Shown piece by piece: positions 26,147 to 48,080 of a stretch of DNA of 64,000 nt (its first letter is position 1; every line of letters begins with the position of its first letter). Location of the stretch: positions 19,191 through 83,190 of the forward strand of contig JAQGBZ010000284.1 of NCBI GenBank assembly GCA_034687125.1, written 5' to 3'. The stretch is from Neelides folsomi (lineage: Eukaryota; Arthropoda; Collembola; Neelipleona; Neelidae). The notes under the pieces are model-generated. The model was not told the origin of the DNA and searched no databases. It saw nothing but the letters and a program-made list of their open reading frames with translations. Position numbers and translations under genes: made by a program.

Positions 26147-28617
26147 ATGCTGAAGAATATTTGGAATAGTTTAATTCCTAACCACATTTATAAAATAAAT
26201 GCAAGAAATACGTCATCGGGATACATAAAAAGAAAGTAAGACATGGAATATTTTTAATTTTAATACTTTAAAGTAGGATCTTATAATATTTTAATATTTA
26301 ATATAAATTATTTATTAGAGAAGGATGGGAGAGTGTAATTGGACTTGAAATTCATGCTCAAATTGATTCAAAATCTAAATTATTTTCCAATGCTCCAGTC
26401 AAATTTCTAAGTCCAACAAATTGTTCTGTTGATGTATTTGATGCTGCAATTCCTGGAACATTACCGGTACTATAAAACATCCATGTTTAATGAGCTTACC
26501 ATTTAAAATTAACATTCTCAGGTTTTGAATCGTACATGTGCTGAAGCTGGAGTTCTAACTGCCTTGGCTCTCTCCTGCCAATTGAACAAAAGAAGTTACT
26601 TTGACCGAAAACATTATTTCTATTCAGATCTACCGGTAATTATAATACTGGGTAATTTATAAGTTATTTATGCTCTTAAAATTAAAAATCATTGATTTTT
26701 AAAGACTGGATACCAAATTACCCAACAACGAGAACCATTAGCCAAAGATGGCTTCGTTGATTTTGTTGTTTCACACCCAGGGACCAAAATTAAGCCATAC
26801 TATCGCAGATCAAAACTTAAACAAATTCAACTAGAACAGGACAGTGGAAAAAGTCTTCACGATGAATTTTCTAAAACGTAAATTTGGACTTTACAATACT
26901 TATAATTGGATTCTACATATTTGAATCAATTTAATTTAACATACCATGTGTATAGACTCACAACCAATTAAATCAGTAATACTAATATCGATAAATATTG
27001 TATACCAACAATAATAACGAATTACCATTTACAGGAGTCTTATCGATCTTAACCGAGCTGGAATTGGTTTAATGGAATTGGTCTTCGAGCCTGATTTAAG
27101 AGATGGAGAAGAAGCCGGGTCTTTGGTTAAAGAACTTATCCTTATTCTACAAGCAATTGATACTTGTAATTGCAAAATGGAAGGTCATCATGTATTATAT
27201 TTTAAGATTAATTGAATATCAAGTCTCTTCATAAAATGATTAACTAAATTGGATAAAGTTTTCAAATTAATATTTTCAATAGAGGGGGCCTTTCGTGTCG
27301 ATGCCAACATTTCAATCAATCGTATTGGTGAAGAATTGGGAGTTAGAACGGAAGTGAAGAATATTTCTAGCGTTCGTTCTCTTGTTAATGCAATTGAATT
27401 TGAGGTCAATAGGCAAATTAGAGTCATTGAGAATGGCGGTGTTATTGTTAATGAAACTCGGTCATTCGATTCCCAAACCAAAATGACTTTACCCATGAGG
27501 GACAAAGAAGCGAAACAAGTAAAATATAAAAATAAAATTGCTGTATTATACTATATGTGCATATGTATTCATAGCTTAATATAAATAATGTAAATTTCAT
27601 ATTACAGGATTACAGATTTATGCCAGAACCAAATTTACCAGGAATGACGTTAATTAATGACGAAGGAATTGACGAAGAGTCTTCTCAATTTATAAATATT
27701 TTCCATATTAAAAAAAGACTCAAGGAGCTTCCAGATGTTTCTCGCCAACGACTTATCACCAATTTTGATCTCTCTCTTGAATCCGCCGCAACTATTATGG
27801 TTAGAATGGATATAATATATTAACTCATATTTTAATGAATTTATTTGAATGGTATCATAATAGTATATGTTATTTAATATTATAGTAACATACTAACAAT
27901 AATTAATATATAAGTTTTAATAAGTATTAGGTATGTATATAAATCATTTCTTTTAGAACGTTCCCGGATTCAATCAATATTTCTTAGAAGTCATGAGTCA
28001 TTTGAATAGGTCAAGTGGGAAAAAAGCCTTTGATACATTACAATCACCATTTCTACAATATCTCAATGAGAAAGATTTTACATTCAATGAATTGTAACTA
28101 TCAATTAATTTTCAAAACAATTATTACTTGTATTTGGCACCACTATTTTGCAAATTTTTCCCTAGTCAGGTGAAGCCAGTGTATGTTGCGGAGCTAGTGG
28201 AACTCTTGGAAGGAAATGTCATTCATCTGAATAAGGCAAAGGAAATCGCCAATCTCCTTTTTGATAATGGAGACATGTCTCCAAAGAAGGTAAATCGATT
28301 TTTCAAAGTAACAACAAAAAAATGACTACAATTGATAAATTCACCTATCAAAATATTAATTAACTTTTAAATTGAAATTTCAGATCGTCAGTGAGAAAAA
28401 ATGGATCAAATTGACTGACGATAAAGAAATCGATAAAATTTGCCAAATCGCAATTAGTTCAAATCCCAAAATTGTAGAGAAATATCTGAAGAAGAAACAA
28501 CCGAAATTTCTAAACCCGCTCTTCTCAATCATAAATAGTGAAAATGATGGAAATATTGATATGAAAAAGGTGGTTAAATCCGTCCAGAATATACTTGATC
28601 ATACTAATACGAAATAA
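26147..28617 (+). CDS. GATB: Glutamyl-tRNA(Gln) amidotransferase subunit B, mitochondrial
   Basis: Ten exons: 26147-26235, 26319-26466, 26522-26635, 26705-26877, 27035-27183, 27283-27518, 27608-27799, 27957-28093, 28166-28289 and 28384-28617 (TAA). They predict 531 residues, the usual length. GatB is the tRNA-binding and kinase-like subunit of the GatCAB complex, which converts Glu-tRNA(Gln) to Gln-tRNA(Gln) in mitochondria. The first exon encodes a basic, Asn/Ile-rich leader of about 30 residues consistent with a mitochondrial presequence. The catalytic cradle follows with [36 protein letters not shown] and [10 protein letters not shown], in family order. Residues about 370-531 form the helical and YqeY-like tRNA-binding tail. 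The acceptor for exon 9 must be the AG at 28164-28165, because the later AG would give an in-frame stop. Confidence 0.95.
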
Positions 28618-28618
28618 A
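28613..28618 (+). promoter_or_regulatory. AATAAA overlapping the GatB stop codon
   Basis: The stop codon TAA at 28615-28617 lies inside an AATAAA hexamer. If used, it would give a very short 3' UTR. This is a plausible reading rather than a proven site. Confidence 0.35.
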
Positions 28619-29751
28619 TCATTGATATAACATGTGTTTACTAATCAACCTCTCATCGTCAGAATACTTTACCATCCATACCAATATTATAAAGTCATCC
28701 ATAAAAGTATTTTTTTAACTAGGATTCTTAGAGTATGTACTACCATAACTTCGAAATTGATATGATTATGAAATATTGTCATTTAATACGTTGATTCCAA
28801 AATCTTAGATCTATTACACTTTATTTCCTAGTGGACTCACAATTAGTGCACAATGGGATGATGAGACTTTTACTCTCATTACATTTATTAAGAGATTTTT
28901 TAACACTTGCAATTTATATTTTCTTTATTATATAATTATTAGCACTGTATTGTATATGCAATCTGTAATTCAAGATCCGATATAATAGGTATGTTCTATA
29001 TAATTAAATATGGTTTAATTATAACTTATTTATTAGTTAATATTATTTAACATTTAATTATAGTTATTTGTAATTATACAGATAGGTAACAGATTTTATA
29101 TAAGGTAACTAGATTTTATAAATAACATTTTTCCATTTCAACGGTTCAAGTCTTTTAAAGTTATAAGTTTGAGAAATACACGAATTTAAATTAGAATTTA
29201 GTACATATAATATTTAATTCAGCTCCTCCGTTCTTATCATTTGGTAACTGTCTGGTTAAATATATGATAACTACAGATACATTTATAAGAACAGCTCTGT
29301 AAGTAGATCAGTTTCATTAAGTCATTGCCGTGAAAATAAAGGAGTCTTTGAAATAAATTATAATGACATTCACGTAATACCATACATCACTATTGTATAG
29401 AGTGGTAGTGAATAATAAGATCTGTAAAATAATACTCGTTTGTTTTATGATTTGAATTGAATAGCACCCAAGCTGTTTATAAATCAGCTCGAGATTGATA
29501 ATACACAAAATAGAGGAATTTCCTAGAGTACAAATTATTGACGAAAGAGAAATAAAAAATTAATATCTTGAATACTTCTTGATTAGTTAAATGCATTCTG
29601 GAAAATATTCAATAGTTAAAGTGAACATTTATGACAAGACCTAACATATTTAGATTGTGAAATTGAAATGATGACGCATTTTGGCAAACCTAATATTTGT
29701 AATATTTAGAAAAACTCAAACGTTAATCATTATTTAAGACGTGAGCGAACA
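28618..29751. other. Intergenic spacer between convergent GatB and CNNM
   Basis: About 1.1 kb of AT-rich DNA lies between the two 3' ends. No coding exon, RNA gene or inverted repeat of note is seen. It presumably holds both 3' UTRs. Confidence 0.55.
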
Positions 29752-32700
29752 TCAAAGAAGTTTTGTTTCTTCAGTGGGAATGTCCCCATCTGGGTTGTCA
29801 AATACCACCCTACTCGATTTTCGGCTACATCCTCCTTCATTGAAATTCACCTCATCGAACTAAAATGACAAATAGAAGTGAGTTTAATACATTTAAATAT
29901 TATAGTGTGTAGATAGCTTAAAATGTTATGATATACAGGTACATTTGTAATACTACTACATTCAAAGAATTCTATTATTTTTCCATTGAAAAGTTTTAAA
30001 GTTACCTGAATCACAGTATGATGTTGGTCCTCGTCAACAACCTCACCAAGCACCTTTATCAAACATTTAATTCAAATGTTTATAAATTAGGAAATTATTA
30101 TAATTATAATCATAATTAATATAAGTAAATAATTTGTTTGATTTATGTATATAATTAGGTGAGTTTAACCTTCTCAATTTCTTCTTCCCAATTCTTATTC
30201 GCAGCTGCTTTGTCCGGATCTTTGTAATTTTTTTCTAAAATTGTGGCGAGCTTTGCAGCTCGATAAGCGGAATATTTGAGCTTCATAAAACAGACATCAC
30301 TTAGAACCTTGACATTGTAGTCAGGAATGAAGGCAATTTTTTTAATTGAGGATTCCTGCGTTATCGTCACTAATTCAGTTCCAGTTGAAACAGGCGAAGC
30401 GACTAATGAGAATCAAATCAAATCGTTATGATAGATTACTATAATAGTAAAAGGTAGGAATAATATAGCAATTGTTAATGTTTATTAATGTTATCGAAGA
30501 TAATCAAATATTTGTACCATCAGCAGAATCCGAGGCATTTAAGAGAAATTCGGCTCCAAAGGTGGTAAATGGCCCCCCTTCAAACAACAACTTCTCTTTT
30601 CCAACCGTCACTTCCACTTTCCCTTCGATGATCATGAGGAAGAAATCAACCGGTTTGCCCTTAATATTTTCACATTATTAATTCAAAATCTAATAATTAA
30701 CTATCTAAAATAATATTAAAGAAAATAATTGATTAATATTACCATTTCATACAAATATATCGCCGCCGGTTGATTTTCATGTGCTTTAGACTTTGAGGAC
30801 TTAACGTATATCAATGTAGTTTTTAAAAGCCTTTGAATAATTGCAACCGAAACTCTATCTTTCTTAAATGGTTCAATAGCTAAAAAAAATACCAAAATTT
30901 AATGATTTTTATGCCTTAAAGAATCCATTATGAAAATCTTCTTACAAGTGCTGAGATATTGAACAGCAGCTAAAGCTAATGCAGGAGAAATGTCCACATT
31001 TGTCTTTTGTCGTTTGTGAGCATTGTAAGGGGCTTCTTTCCGTCTTTGTTTGTTCATCCTCGCTTGAAGCTTCCCAACTACAATTCAATTAAAATTCATC
31101 ATTTAATAATAATACCTTTAATAACAATAATAATGAAAATTCTCATTGTAATTACTACGATAAAAACCTTTGTTAAAAAATAATCAAAATCATAAATTAC
31201 CATCATTTTCATCGAGTATTTCAGCTTGGAGCAATTCCTCTAACACGTCTTCCATCGTGACAACTCCTATAGTTTCATAGTAAGGGTCTCCTGGTCCTTC
31301 AGCATTCACATTCTGAACAAACGCCATGTGACCTCTATTTCCTATAATACCATTATTATTAATTTTCATACTTGTGTTCATATATTCTAGAATATCAATT
31401 AAATAGTTATAACTATTACAATATAATGTATATGTATTAAATATACAACAATGACATTTAATGCTATCTAATAAAGAACTTCTGCTTATCTTAAAATACT
31501 GTTAAGTATTTTACATACATATCTGTACTTAACTACTTTACATATATTATTTAATATTAGCATTAAGGCTTTAACTCCAACGTCTATTGATGTTAATGTT
31601 TTACCATTTGGTATTGGTTATAACAACCATTGCTTGAAAATATTGTAATTGCGTTCAATAAATTGTAAGATGTTTAGTGATTCATTAAGTTAATTGTTTC
31701 TTTCTCAAAGTTTCCTCTGGGGAGAAAATTCAGAAATAAATAGTAATATAAACATTGATATACTCTCAACACAATTAAAATGTGAGAACCAACAGCATGA
31801 AGAGAGCAATAAAGTTTGACATGGAACGAGTCATCACAAATCCTTTGCATATAATATATTATAATTTTACAATATGTTTATAAGATATCTCTTATCGTTT
31901 CGATAAGACGTCTCGCAATTGTAAATAATTATTAGTTCATTTAAATGATAAAAAAAACTTTGCGAACCTTCTCGGAAAGTGCGAAACATGTAGTCGAGCC
32001 TTGTGTTCTCAAAGACGTAGAAGAGTTGATTTTGGTAATATTCAATGACTGTTCTTAATGGGATGTTATCACTGGCGTCGAGGAGGGTGAGCTGCTTGAC
32101 GTTCAGGAGAGATACGATGTTGCTCCGCTCCCTCTCATAGACCGGGATTCGAGAATAGCCTGGGAAACAAAACATCATCGAGATAACCATTAATGTTCGA
32201 CGCCTTTTTTATCAATTAAATTAATGAGCGAACCATGGTACTCAATTTCAGACATCGTCTCGTAATCCAAAACCGCATTAATCGGCAACATGAACACTCC
32301 GTCCAAATTGGTCATGATGTCTTTGACGGTTTTCTTCTTTAGGTCGAGCGCACCGGAGATGATTCCAACTTCTTCAGTCTCTAGCCCATGATGATCCTTG
32401 GTCACCTAAATTTATGGTACAGGTTGTGTCAAAGGATCAACATTTCACTAACAATTAATAGAACAATTAAAGATTCTAAATAGAGTAGTCGTGATTCAAA
32501 TAATTAAAAAATACTTTGAGGAGTTCTTTGAGCCGCTCTCTGGTGTAAACGCTTCCAATCTCTTCTCCAAGGATTTTATCGAGTACCTTGCTGAGCGGCC
32601 AAGCAAGTGGGGCCGTGATGAACATGAAGAATTTCGTTACGTAGATCGTTTTTGCTCCGACTGCGAGGCCGTGGCGGGAGCAAATGGCCTGCGGCACAAT

Positions 32701-33739
32701 CTCACCAAATATGACAATGAAGAGCGTCGACATCACAACGGCAATGATTCCAGTCGTCAGCTCGTCAACGAGAATCGTCAGGGTCGCATTGACAAGGACG
32801 TTGCTGAAGAGAAGGCAACAAAGTAGGAAATTCCCGTGGTTCCGAACAGGAGCTATTTTAGAAGCGTACGACTTTTCCGCCACAGTACCCGTGTTTATGA
32901 TTATTTTGAGATCTGTCTTGTTCAGCGACATCAACCCGAGGTTTAGACCTACAAATTACAATTGGACTTTAGACTTTGATATTTAATTACCCATTTTATT
33001 TTAATGAATGTTGAATGACCAGAGAAAAGGCCTGAGAGCACTAGGAGTAAGATGAGTAGCAGGATGTGAACCCAAGTTGGCATAATCCTCGTTGTCAATT
33101 TAATGGTGAGCCAAGATTGAACACCTTGAAAGACGAATTCTTCTGACTCGTTGTCTTTAAGGCAGATATACATAAGCTTGTGGTCTTCTTTGACGGGCAG
33201 CGTGACATTGACAAGACCGGTTGAGTACTTTCCCCTTTTGTATAATGGGTCACCGGTGGATTCGCACTATGAAAAAATTAAATGATTTAAATACCTCTTA
33301 ATATTTTATAATTTAAAGAATAAAATAAACATTTTAGTAATGTTCATTAAACACTAATTAATTTATGAAGAAACAATCATTGTGAACCTTTCTTATAAAT
33401 TTGCATTGAAAAGTTTAATTGATTTACCTTGTAAATAGCTCCCATGGTAGGGTCGTCGTGATCACACCGATTCGGGACAGCTGAGAATTTAAGCTCAAAA
33501 AATTTTGGGAAAATCCCGTAGAGTCGGAGCCGAAGAACCGTGAGTTCTTGAATTGCCGCCGTCCCATCGGGCAAGTATTCGACCCTCTTTTTGTCCGAGT
33601 CGTACTCGACGCTCATCCCAAACAGCTTGGAAGTGAGGTTGTGGGTTTGGGGTCGAGCGAGATCCGAGTCATGTGTCTGGTGACTTGTCACAACAGAGAG
33701 AGACATGGTTCCAAGGAGGAGAAGTACCAGCCACCGCAT
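29752..33739 (-). CDS. CNNM: CNNM / ancient conserved domain metal transport protein
   Basis: Twelve exons on the minus strand: 33428-33739, 33020-33266, 32515-32948, 32234-32405, 31968-32159, 31201-31341, 30946-31077, 30743-30879, 30518-30659, 30170-30402, 30006-30053 and 29752-29859 (TGA). They predict 765 residues. The ATG at 33739 begins a signal sequence ([17 protein letters not shown]). An extracellular domain follows, then the four-helix DUF21/CNNM membrane domain at about 165-335 ([15 protein letters not shown], then [15 protein letters not shown]). A CBS pair lies at about 345-500 ([15 protein letters not shown] and GYSRIPVYE, ending [11 protein letters not shown]). A cyclic-nucleotide-binding-like domain lies at about 545-735 ([19 protein letters not shown]). 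CNNM proteins (unextended in Drosophila) act in magnesium efflux or its regulation at the plasma membrane. The open frame extends upstream of 33739 without an ATG, so the longer product is not favoured. Confidence 0.94.
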
Positions 33740-35779
33740 TGTACAACTAAGGCCCTTTACTGCACACAAGAAGACCACAACGAGGATGAGACCACCTGAG
33801 CCCACGACGACTCCCTCGCCAATGAACTCACCAGTGAGGATGATTGGGAATTGGCATGGACGTCGGTTGTGTCCATCGTGGCAGTCGACGGTCCGCTCCT
33901 CCCGTCCTCCTCTTTCACTTCTCAAATGGGCCCTTTTGGAATTTGGCGGATCTTTCCTTCAACTTGTAACTCGAAGGCAACTCCAATCACTCCAATGTTG
34001 ACTTTGACACGCACGAGAGAAAAGACGTTTAATTTCACAATCCTCTCCCATCGCCACCCAAACGACCACAACACACACGCGGTGATGTTTTGGAGATGCC
34101 AAGGGAATTAACTATATGAGCAGTCTGCTAAATAACACTCACGTTACCCCGTATTTACCTCAACCCATCCGCGTAGGACAAGGGTTTCATCCAATCCTAG
34201 AGAATTCTCATTTAGATCCAAGAATCCAGAAATCCTTATGCCCTTCATTTAATTAAATTAATAACATTTATTAAACAATTAGTAAAAACTAACAATTTTA
34301 TAATAATTCCAATTATCATGAATATTATTTTAGGTATGTTATCATAGCCGAATTATTATTCACTCTTGTTATAAAATACGCAAGTTAATATTATATTGAC
34401 TTAAATTATATTATATTTTCATCAACCTAAAATTATGAATGAACCAGATTAAGCTATGAAGATTATAAAATATATATTTATATGAAATATGCTTGTACAA
34501 CAATATAGGCTATACTTACACATAATGCGCATATTTTAATCGAACTGCATACTTTTTTAATATAGCAAACTGTGTTTTTATAAGATTAGTTTGTAGAAAG
34601 AAGCAAATAGGTAACTAAAATTATAAAATTTATGTCTTATAATAAACACCAAACTTTTAACAAGAGTATCAAATGATATTTATTAGCTTTTGTCTTCTAT
34701 AACTTTAATGCTTAAAATGTTTATGTTAACATTAAGATTACGTGGCTAACAATAAGTTAGATTAGTGGGCGTGAAAATGCTTTTATACATAAATGAACAT
34801 CGACTGATAACAGTTTTATTAATTGCAAATCTGTACTTATCTTCAGATTTTTATCTTAATATCACAAAAAAACCATTAATAAAATTAAGCATAAACTTTC
34901 GTATATAGCAAGTTAATCTCCCAAATAAAAATCCTCTTAAAATTTTATTTCATTAAACTTAAGATTACTTCCATGTTTCATGTAATACTATGCAAAAACC
35001 AAAGTTATTAAAACCGTATGTAAATATTATATTCAGCTGAATATTGTACGCTAAGGTACCACGTTAATGCAATGAAGTCGAAATAGCAGTACATGCTTAT
35101 TAAGAAATCGAGAATTCCTAGAGCATAAAGCTTGAAAATTAAAATTATCCAGTGTCGTGAAAATGATTACAAGATGAAATTCCAAATCACGAGTAAAATC
35201 CAATGAATAGTGTTTATTTTGCATTTTAAAACAAATAGACATGAAAAGACTAATTCTATAATATAATCATCGGCAATAATTTATAAAAATTTAAAATATT
35301 TTGTCATGCATAACTTTTATTTTAAGTAATATAAATATAGTTAATTGTTTGAATCACGACAATTGATTAATATTTCGTTTTTCTAATTGTAAGTTATAGG
35401 TAAATCACTTTTGATTGAATTTATCTATAAAGTTTAATTAGTCCTTAAACACTCAAGTCTTTAGTTGAAATATTTATTAAAGAAATCGTTAAAATTAATT
35501 TAAACATGTACTAATGCGTTGCAATATACATGAAAATGAAGACGTGAGTTCGAAGTAAATTTTGATAAATTTACAGTTACAAATTACACAAACTTACGCC
35601 TGTTTTGGATTAAAGTCTGGGGTCTCTTCATTGGAATTGAAGAGAGAGAAAACGACATTATTCAAACAACAACGTTGATGAAGAAAAACATTTCACTAGA
35701 TAATACTTTACAACTTTGATTCTTTAACAACGATTATTCACAAATGGATGAATTGCTAGTAAAATATATATTAATGAAC
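33740..35779. other. CNNM upstream region and AT-rich spacer
   Basis: The first 350 bases (to about 34,100) are GC-richer and probably carry the CNNM 5' UTR and promoter. The rest, up to the 3' end of the SLK gene, is AT-rich without a supported exon. The SLK 3' UTR should occupy its right end. Confidence 0.5.
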
Positions 35780-43367
<7,588 letters not shown>

Positions 43368-43980
43368 CCTTCCCGGGTCAATGCATGTCAGAGGGGGAGG
43401 TCGGAGGGTCGTGGGGTTGGTTCGGCTAGTTCACTTCGTCCCACGGCCGCACAATCACCACTACTGGCTGCCCATCTCACCCAAATTCACATTTCAGATG
43501 TGCAGTTCCCACTCCTTGTATCTCTCGACGTATGCCGATGAGCTCCCGTAGAGGGACTCCCAAAACCTGCACCTTTCTTTCTTCACTTCCCTCTGGGCTC
43601 CACTCCCGGTCAGACCCGATCCGGCCCAGGTTTTGTCAACCGCCTTCTTCTCAGGTGAAAATTGGACGAGGTGCCGGAGATAGGGCAAAAAGAGGTCTTG
43701 GTGAGGTGAATCGTGAATCTCGAGAGAGACGTAGTACTCAGCCTGCTCATTTGGGGGCTTCACTTCGCCCGCATCAGCTTGCCTCATCTCCCTCAAGCCC
43801 CAACGAGTTGTCTTGAACGCCCAGATTGATCTAACGTTCTTCTCATCAAACATCGCGAAATGGTAAAGGTGCAAATGAACAAAATAAGTATTTTAAGCAT
43901 ATTTTAACCATTAAGTATTATAAACCAATGATGAGCGATATGATGCAAATGTACTCAAAAGCTTAAATGGTATTTTAAAC
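43368..43980. promoter_or_regulatory. Divergent promoter region of SLK and MSH4
   Basis: Only 613 bases separate the SLK start (minus strand) from the MSH4 start (plus strand), so both promoters must lie here or in 5' exons nearby. The half next to SLK is GC-rich relative to the window. It contains an uninterrupted minus-strand frame of roughly 119 codons (first ATG near 43,851, ending at 43,494) upstream of the SLK start. No domain is recognisable in it. It is best read as 5' UTR or an upstream ORF, but a separate small protein is possible. Confidence 0.5.
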
Positions 43981-46900
43981 ATGCAGCAAAATCCGAGAAA
44001 AAGAGGTCATGCAGCGCGGTCGATGGGAACACATTCGCGTCTTGACCAAAGGTATCTGTTCATCACAGAAGGTCGAGGGTCATTCAGAGGAGAAATCGGG
44101 ATGGCGTGTGTATCAACTGACACTGCTCAAATAATCCTATCACAATTTACAGACACTTCGACATACTCAAACACATTGACTAAGATCGACATAACAAGTC
44201 CATATCAGGTAAATCCCATTGAAACATTGAGCTCAATAATAAGTTTAAAACAATTGTATTGGTGTTTGCAATATTTGTATCTATATTTGTATAAATGACA
44301 GTTAATTAAATTAGTAAGGTTGATATTTTTCGTGTTTCAGATAATTGTTCCTTCCAATGCTGATGCCCAAGGAGATAGGTCCCGCCTCCATGATTTAATT
44401 CATAAAAATCATCCACATATCGACTTGATACTGATCCAGCGAAAATTCTTTGATGACAAAATGGGTCTATATAACATCAAATCCTTGGTCGCACCTTCCT
44501 ATGCTGCAATCGTTCATCAAGTAGTGAAGAAACACTATTTGTTGGCTGCGGCCGCAGCGGCAATCAAATACATAGAATCAACATTAGGAATTTACTATTC
44601 CCGAAACTGCGTCAAAATAGTATTCCATGGACCTGAGGATACTATGATGATAGGTAATGTACACTAATTAAAATACATGCTTCAATTACTACAAATATTA
44701 ATTTTAAGTAATTGTATTAATTCTTGCATTAATAATTGTATTAGTTGTAAGTAAAATTTCCTATGACAATAGATTCAGCGACAGTCGAGCATTTGGAACT
44801 TATTCGGAATTCAATCGCTGGGTATTCCCAAGTTTCTCTTTTTGGAGTGCTTGACGTTTGTCGGACTCTTTCTGGGAAAAAGCTGTTAAGAATGAGCATA
44901 CTCCAACCTCCTTGCAAACAGGAGATTATGGATTTTCGACTGGATTGCGTGACCGCTATTATCAACAATGTGCCAAACTTTTTTGAATTGGGGGTAAACC
45001 TAGTATAATAAAGATAGTATATATAATACATATATGTATTTTATATCATTATTGTGAACTTTTAATATGTATTAGAAAAAATCCTTTTTGTCATTGAACA
45101 ATTTTAATCATGATTTTAGGGTGCACTGAGTAAATTCTCTTTTGATCTCGATCAAATTATTTCCACCTTAATTGTTATTCCACAAACTTCTGACGAGAAG
45201 TTTTTCGAGACAAGGATCAACAGTTTGATTTCCTTAAATCACACCCTGACTAATATTCCAACTCTCGCACAGACGATTAAAAATTTCAACAGTCCAATTT
45301 TTACAGTTGTCTACAATGTAAGTTACAAAGATCTAAAAATATTAGCAGTTTAAACATAATTAATAACCTACTAAATGTAAGTATACTAAAAATTTGATGA
45401 ATTTCATACTTTTATATTGTAAGGACCTTTGCAATAAGACTTTGGAAACTCTCGAACTCAAGATCCAAGCAGTTGTAAATTTTGAGGTCCGTGTGATGAA
45501 GGGAGCATTGCAAATGCAAGAGCAGCGAATCTTTGCTGTTAAACCCTACATAAATGACCTTTTAGACGCTTCTCGTTCAGCCTACGTGAAACTTAAAGAA
45601 GACATCAATCGTATGTTTCCATATATATTTGTAATATTGAGTAATTTTACTCAAATCAGAACATATTTTGATACTTTTAATTTGGTTAACTATTAACTAT
45701 AAAGTAAAATGCCTTTTTCTAAACTTTTGTTCAGTTTACTGGAGTAATATGAAAGAGCAATTGAAATTGAACGTCAAAATGGCGTATACTAAAACGAGGG
45801 GTCACTATTTCCAAATCCCCTTAATAGACAAATCGATCGTCATTCCAAAGCTGCCTCAGAATTGCATCCGAGTAAATTTCTCATATTAATCAATGAATTA
45901 AATTAATTTGAGTACTATGTTTAATATTTTTATATTAATTCAATATTTTTATACAAACATAATTGCTAATTACCGAATTTTATAATAACTGTATCATATT
46001 TATAATTTTTGCATAGGTTACTAAAATGAAGAACTCATTAAATTTTACGACTCGGGAACTATTGGTCATGGATCACAGGTTGAATGAACTAATTGAAGAG
46101 ATTTCGCTCTACACTGAGAAGTAGTTTCATTTTAAAATATTTAAAGTTTATTTATATTATCAAATAATATTAATATAATTTTCTACTTTCTACTAGCATT
46201 ATCAATGATTTGATAAGGAAGATTCGTCAAGACGTGTCTGCTTTGTACGTAATAAGTGAGCACATTGAGAGTCTCGACTATTTGTATTGTTTGGCTCATT
46301 TTGCAATGGCTCATCAAACTGTACGACCAACATTTTCGCAAAATGTTACTGCTATTTCTCGGGGAGTACACCCCTATATGACAACACATAGTCTATTTGT
46401 GCAAAATGACATAGTAAGTTCATATTTGCTTTTATTATTAATAATGAGTAATGAGCTATGTAAATACAACTATGAGATTGGGATATGTATTATATGTTTC
46501 TTAAATTTTAATGAAATTCACAGGTTCAAACATCAGATACCAACTGCATTATCCTCACTGGTCCAAATATGAGTGGGAAAACAACAGTGCTTAAACAATA
46601 TGCCGTTTTGCAGATATTAGCCCAGGTGAATAAAATGTTCGATAGTTTGTATAAGGATTATTACAATTTTAATTGATTGCTTCAATAAAGTGTTAAACAA
46701 TTAATAGACTCAGAAAAGGGTTTACCATAAATGGTTTATAATTGATGCTGAGTAAATTATTGAATAAATTAATATGTATGCGTATTTTTTAAAGTTGGGT
46801 TCCTATGTTCCTGCTAATGCAGCTGAATTTCGTATAGCTGACTCCATTTATTCCCGAATTGGGAATGGCGATTGCATCGAAGAGGGATCTTCTTCTTTTC

Positions 46901-47968
46901 AAGTGGAGGTTCATACATGTTTACTGTTTACATACTATATTGCACATATTTAGTTACATATGAATGTTTAAAAAAACCTTAACCAAATACTTTTAAAATA
47001 GTTAATATCATTAAACCTTTGAAATGATTATTTGGATTTTGATAAATAAATCACAATTTAATGAGTAATGGTTCCTTTTCAAGATGTCTGAGATGAGTCA
47101 CATCATTTCAAATGCTGGGCCCAATTCACTGATCATCATCGATGAATTAGGAAGGGGAACGTCAATGAAAGAAGCCAACCTGCTCTGTTTCCCTATTGTG
47201 GAGGCGCTCGTTGAAAGGAAGGCCTTTGTTGTTTTTGCCACTCATCTCCAAGAACTGACGTTTATGGAAAAAGTTCATTTTTCGTGGATAAAGTAATAGA
47301 TTATAATATATTACCTATCTATTGGTTATTATTATTTATTAGATTACATAATTAGTTTATATTTATTCGCTGTTCAATTAAAGACATTTGTCTTTGATTG
47401 AGTAAAAATTAGGTAAATTAACAGTGAAAATAAATTTATCTAAATAATAAATATATGGATTTACAATTAGTATAATTATTCGTTTCAGTTATACAATGGA
47501 AACATTTGTTGAGATGAACGTTGATAGATTATCGTTCCATTTTACTCGAATTATGAAAAGAGGGCGCCCAAAAGTTGAACGTTACGGAATGAAATTGGCA
47601 GGAGAATGCGACATTAAAGGCGAAAACATTGAAATGGCTAATGAAATTTCTCAAAATTTGACAAGGGGAAAGGTAAAATTAAAATTAAAAACTTACTTTA
47701 TATTACATTATTTAAACTATAAAATAATATATATTTTAAAGTAATTATATTAGCTGTACCGTCAGATAGCCGATTAATTGATTCATTTTGGGATATTTAA
47801 TTAAATGCATTTTTTATTTAGAAAGAAGTTAAAGGACCGATCAAAGGACAAGTGGGATACGCAATGACAATTTTAGCTATGAATACAGACATTAGAAGGG
47901 CTCCTGATGAGGCCGTTTCAAATTATGTCGTGTCATTGAAGAAAAATACGTCTCAGTGGTCTAAGTAA
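43981..47968 (+). CDS. MSH4: MutS homologue MSH4 (meiotic recombination)
   Basis: Thirteen exons: 43981-44208, 44341-44653, 44773-44993, 45120-45317, 45424-45610, 45735-45871, 46017-46120, 46197-46413, 46524-46625, 46795-46908, 47084-47292, 47489-47672 and 47822-47968 (TAA). They predict 786 residues. The protein lacks the mismatch-binding domain I, as expected of MSH4: the connector begins almost at once (EGRGSFRGEIGMA). The lever/clamp follows (YMKG-like RVMKGALQMQ). The ATPase has Walker A GPNMSGKTT, Walker B LIIIDELGRGTS and FATHLQEL. MSH4 pairs with MSH5 to stabilise meiotic crossover intermediates. It is about 150 residues shorter than human MSH4, mainly in the variable N-terminus. The LysThrThr after Gly in Walker A replaces the usual LysSerThr, a conservative change. 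No MSH5 is in the window. Confidence 0.93.
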
Positions 47969-48080
47969 GCAGAGAAAGGAGTGAATTTGGCTTACATTTA
48001 GATTTATTTGAATGTATAATTGTTTATAATTTATTTGGTATATTAATTTTTTGGAATTTTAGTATTATCATTTTTTGTTT

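Noticed and set aside
32491-32986. Two overlapping plus-strand frames of 100-111 codons
   Set aside because: Antisense shadows of the CNNM membrane-domain exon at 32515-32948.
33740-33925. N-terminal extension of CNNM upstream of the ATG at 33739
   Set aside because: The frame is open but begins at TTG and has no ATG. Starting at 33739 gives a clean signal sequence.
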